From positions 1-21,894 of the IMG/VR virus record IMGVR_UViG_3300020436_000114: 21,894 nt of DNA; one strand, 5' to 3'. Under the pieces are notes generated by a model that had not been told where the DNA came from, ran no database searches, and worked only from the letters and a program-made list of their open reading frames with translations. The stretch is from a virus. Below, one piece after another: positions 21,098-21,894 of the stretch. The first letter of the stretch is position 1. Each line of letters begins with the position of its first letter. The translations under genes and the position numbers were made by a program.

Positions 21098-21292
21098 ATG
21101 TCTGATTTATATAACAAATTGGCTCAAATAATAAATGAGTTAGAAGAGGAAGAATCCAAATTATTTTATCTTCAAGAAGGTTTAACTAAAACCGAAATTG
21201 AAGATATGAAATGTAAAATTTGTGGTAATCTTTCTTGTCTCAATCAACCTGGTGTACCAAATGAATGTGATATATTAGAGTGGATTGATTAA
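21098..21292 (+). CDS. Small protein with C-x2-C-x4-C-x9-C motif (copy 2)
   Basis: A 64-residue acidic protein with TTGGAGG eight bases ahead of the ATG. Residues 3-36 form a Glu-rich helix (LYNKLAQIINELEEEESKLF). C39, C42, C47 and C57 give CKICGNLSCLN...ECDILE, with spacing identical to the gene at 19909 and the same CK-x-C-x-N-x2-CLN...P-x2-CD frame. The helical N-terminus is unrelated to the other copy, so the zinc module is shared while the partner-binding part differs. It lies in a cassette ended by a terminator at 21300. The function is unknown; zinc binding is inferred. Confidence 0.82.
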   Translation: MSDLYNKLAQIINELEEEESKLFYLQEGLTKTEIEDMKCKICGNLSCLNQPGVPNECDILEWID

Positions 21293-21299
21293 ACTAAAT

Positions 21300-21330
21300 G
21301 AGAGGCATTAATTTGCCTCTCTTTTTTTTT
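21300..21330 (+). terminator. Intrinsic terminator, GAGAGGCA type
   Basis: GAGAGGCA (21300-21307) pairs perfectly with TGCCTCTC (21314-21321), loop TTAATT, followed by nine T. It is near-identical to those at 20115 and 20479. Confidence 0.88.
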
Positions 21331-21340
21331 CATTGTTTAA

Positions 21341-21370
21341 ATGTTTATACTTATACCAAATGTTTTATAC
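21341..21370. repeat. Direct repeat ATGTTTATAC / ATGTTTTATAC
   Basis: ATGTTTATAC (21341-21350) recurs as ATGTTTTATAC (21360-21370), about two helical turns apart, with a further TTATAC at 21351. This lies in the 142-base gap before the last gene, which otherwise holds only the terminator and A- or T-runs. It may be a binding site or a weak promoter region for the next gene. Confidence 0.4.
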
Positions 21371-21434
21371 AAAAAAAATACATTCTCTTTTTTGTGTTTC
21401 TTATTTTAATAACTAAATAGAAAGGGATATTATT

Positions 21435-21758
21435 ATGTCCGAAAAAATGCTTATGGATTTATCCATAGAAGAACATCAAAGTGCTCAACAAGCACCAGAA
21501 AAAGATTATCAATTTTCAACACAAGATGAAAATGAGAATTGGAAATATTTTTCTAATGTAAAAGATGTTGAGGAAAATGATTTTTGTTTTCTACGTTTTG
21601 AAAAGGCTACTATAAGCCTTCGTGATGAAATAAATAATCAACTTAAATTAAAAAATTTAAGATTGTATAGTTATGAGGTATCACAAGGTAATCCACCAGC
21701 CATATCAAAAACAAAAGATGGCAGACAATCAATAAAGTATAAAGTTATTCCTTTATAA
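21435..21758 (+). CDS. 107-residue early-region protein of unknown function
   Basis: ATG start with AAAGGGAT upstream. The first 35 residues are acidic and Gln-rich, likely disordered (DLSIEEHQSAQQAPEKDYQF). Then follows a mixed domain with WKYFSNVKDVEENDFCFLRF, KATISLRDEINNQLKLKNLR and a C-terminal strand pattern RQSIKYKVIPL. It has a single cysteine and no membrane segment, and I recognise no motif. It is the last complete gene of the rightward series and is followed by a hairpin at 21800. It may be a host-interaction protein, as its neighbours seem to be, but that is only context. Confidence 0.75.
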   Translation: MSEKMLMDLSIEEHQSAQQAPEKDYQFSTQDENENWKYFSNVKDVEENDFCFLRFEKATISLRDEINNQLKLKNLRLYSYEVSQGNPPAISKTKDGRQSIKYKVIPL

Positions 21759-21799
21759 GTTTGTCTTTTTCCTTCCTCTCATTTGCCTTCCTCATTATG

Positions 21800-21848
21800 T
21801 TGGGTGTAATTCATTTTGCACCCAATATATCTTTCTCTTTTTTTTGTT
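21800..21848 (+). terminator. Terminator-like hairpin after the last gene
   Basis: TTGGGTG (21800-21806) pairs with CACCCAA (21819-21825) with a 12-base loop. A long T-run starts only after TATATCTTTCTC, so termination may be inefficient. Nothing further is recognisable between here and the right edge except T- and A-runs and a purine-rich AAAGAAAAAAGG that may lead into the next gene. Confidence 0.5.
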
Positions 21849-21894
21849 CTTTTTTTTTAAAGAAAAAAGGTGTTAAGAAACTCATACATTACTA

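Noticed and set aside
20763-21131. Plus-strand frame of 122 codons across the hairpin region
   Set aside because: It starts with TTG without a ribosome site, runs through at least five perfect stem-loops and a complete terminator, overlaps the start of the zinc-motif gene at 21098, and its protein is low-complexity Phe/Leu/Cys.

Overview
The window is an A+T-rich stretch of a tailed double-stranded DNA phage genome. It holds no host gene, rRNA, tRNA, CRISPR array, integrase or transposase that I can see. The portal of about 730 residues resembles the P22 portal class, and a large protein looks like a podoviral tail hub/nozzle. With an HK97-fold capsid protein and no tape measure, sheath or long-tail tube gene, this points to a short-tailed (podovirus-type) virion. 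The protein styles recall uncultured marine phages of low-GC bacteria, Pelagibacter-type phages included: many lysine-rich microproteins, an M15 endolysin, and fibres that start ALTGQTIADSYEQLLHVD. The host assignment is inference from memory of such proteins. Clear GGAG-type ribosome sites precede many genes.

Left part (1-19460, all minus strand, so read from right to left): one packed late region. A small 66-residue gene comes first, then a nested palindrome and an AT tract. These are followed by terminase small subunit, terminase large subunit, portal, scaffold, major capsid protein, a decoration-like protein and a terminator-like hairpin. Next come connector/adaptor proteins, one of which appears split in two around a 53-residue microprotein. 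After these are a second head-decoration-like protein, an S74 self-processing tail fibre, a run of lysine-rich microproteins, a holin-like protein, an M15 endolysin, a metallophosphoesterase, a membrane coiled-coil protein, the tail hub, and three internal/ejection-type proteins. The last of these runs off the left edge. Most neighbours overlap as ATGA or TAATG, which implies translational coupling. Seven small genes of 31-58 codons (or fewer) fill what would otherwise be gaps.

Centre (19461-19649): a divergent non-coding switch. It has two inverted repeats and a good sigma70-type promoter facing right, with one palindrome lying over its -35 box.

Right part (19650-21894, plus strand): an early-type region of single small genes, each with its own ribosome site and most followed by a near-identical intrinsic terminator. 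Two of the genes share an exact C-x2-C-x4-C-x9-C motif. Between the fourth and fifth main genes lies a stretch of about 310 bases packed with hairpins. It appears to interrupt a repeated terminator linker and is the least explained part of the window.
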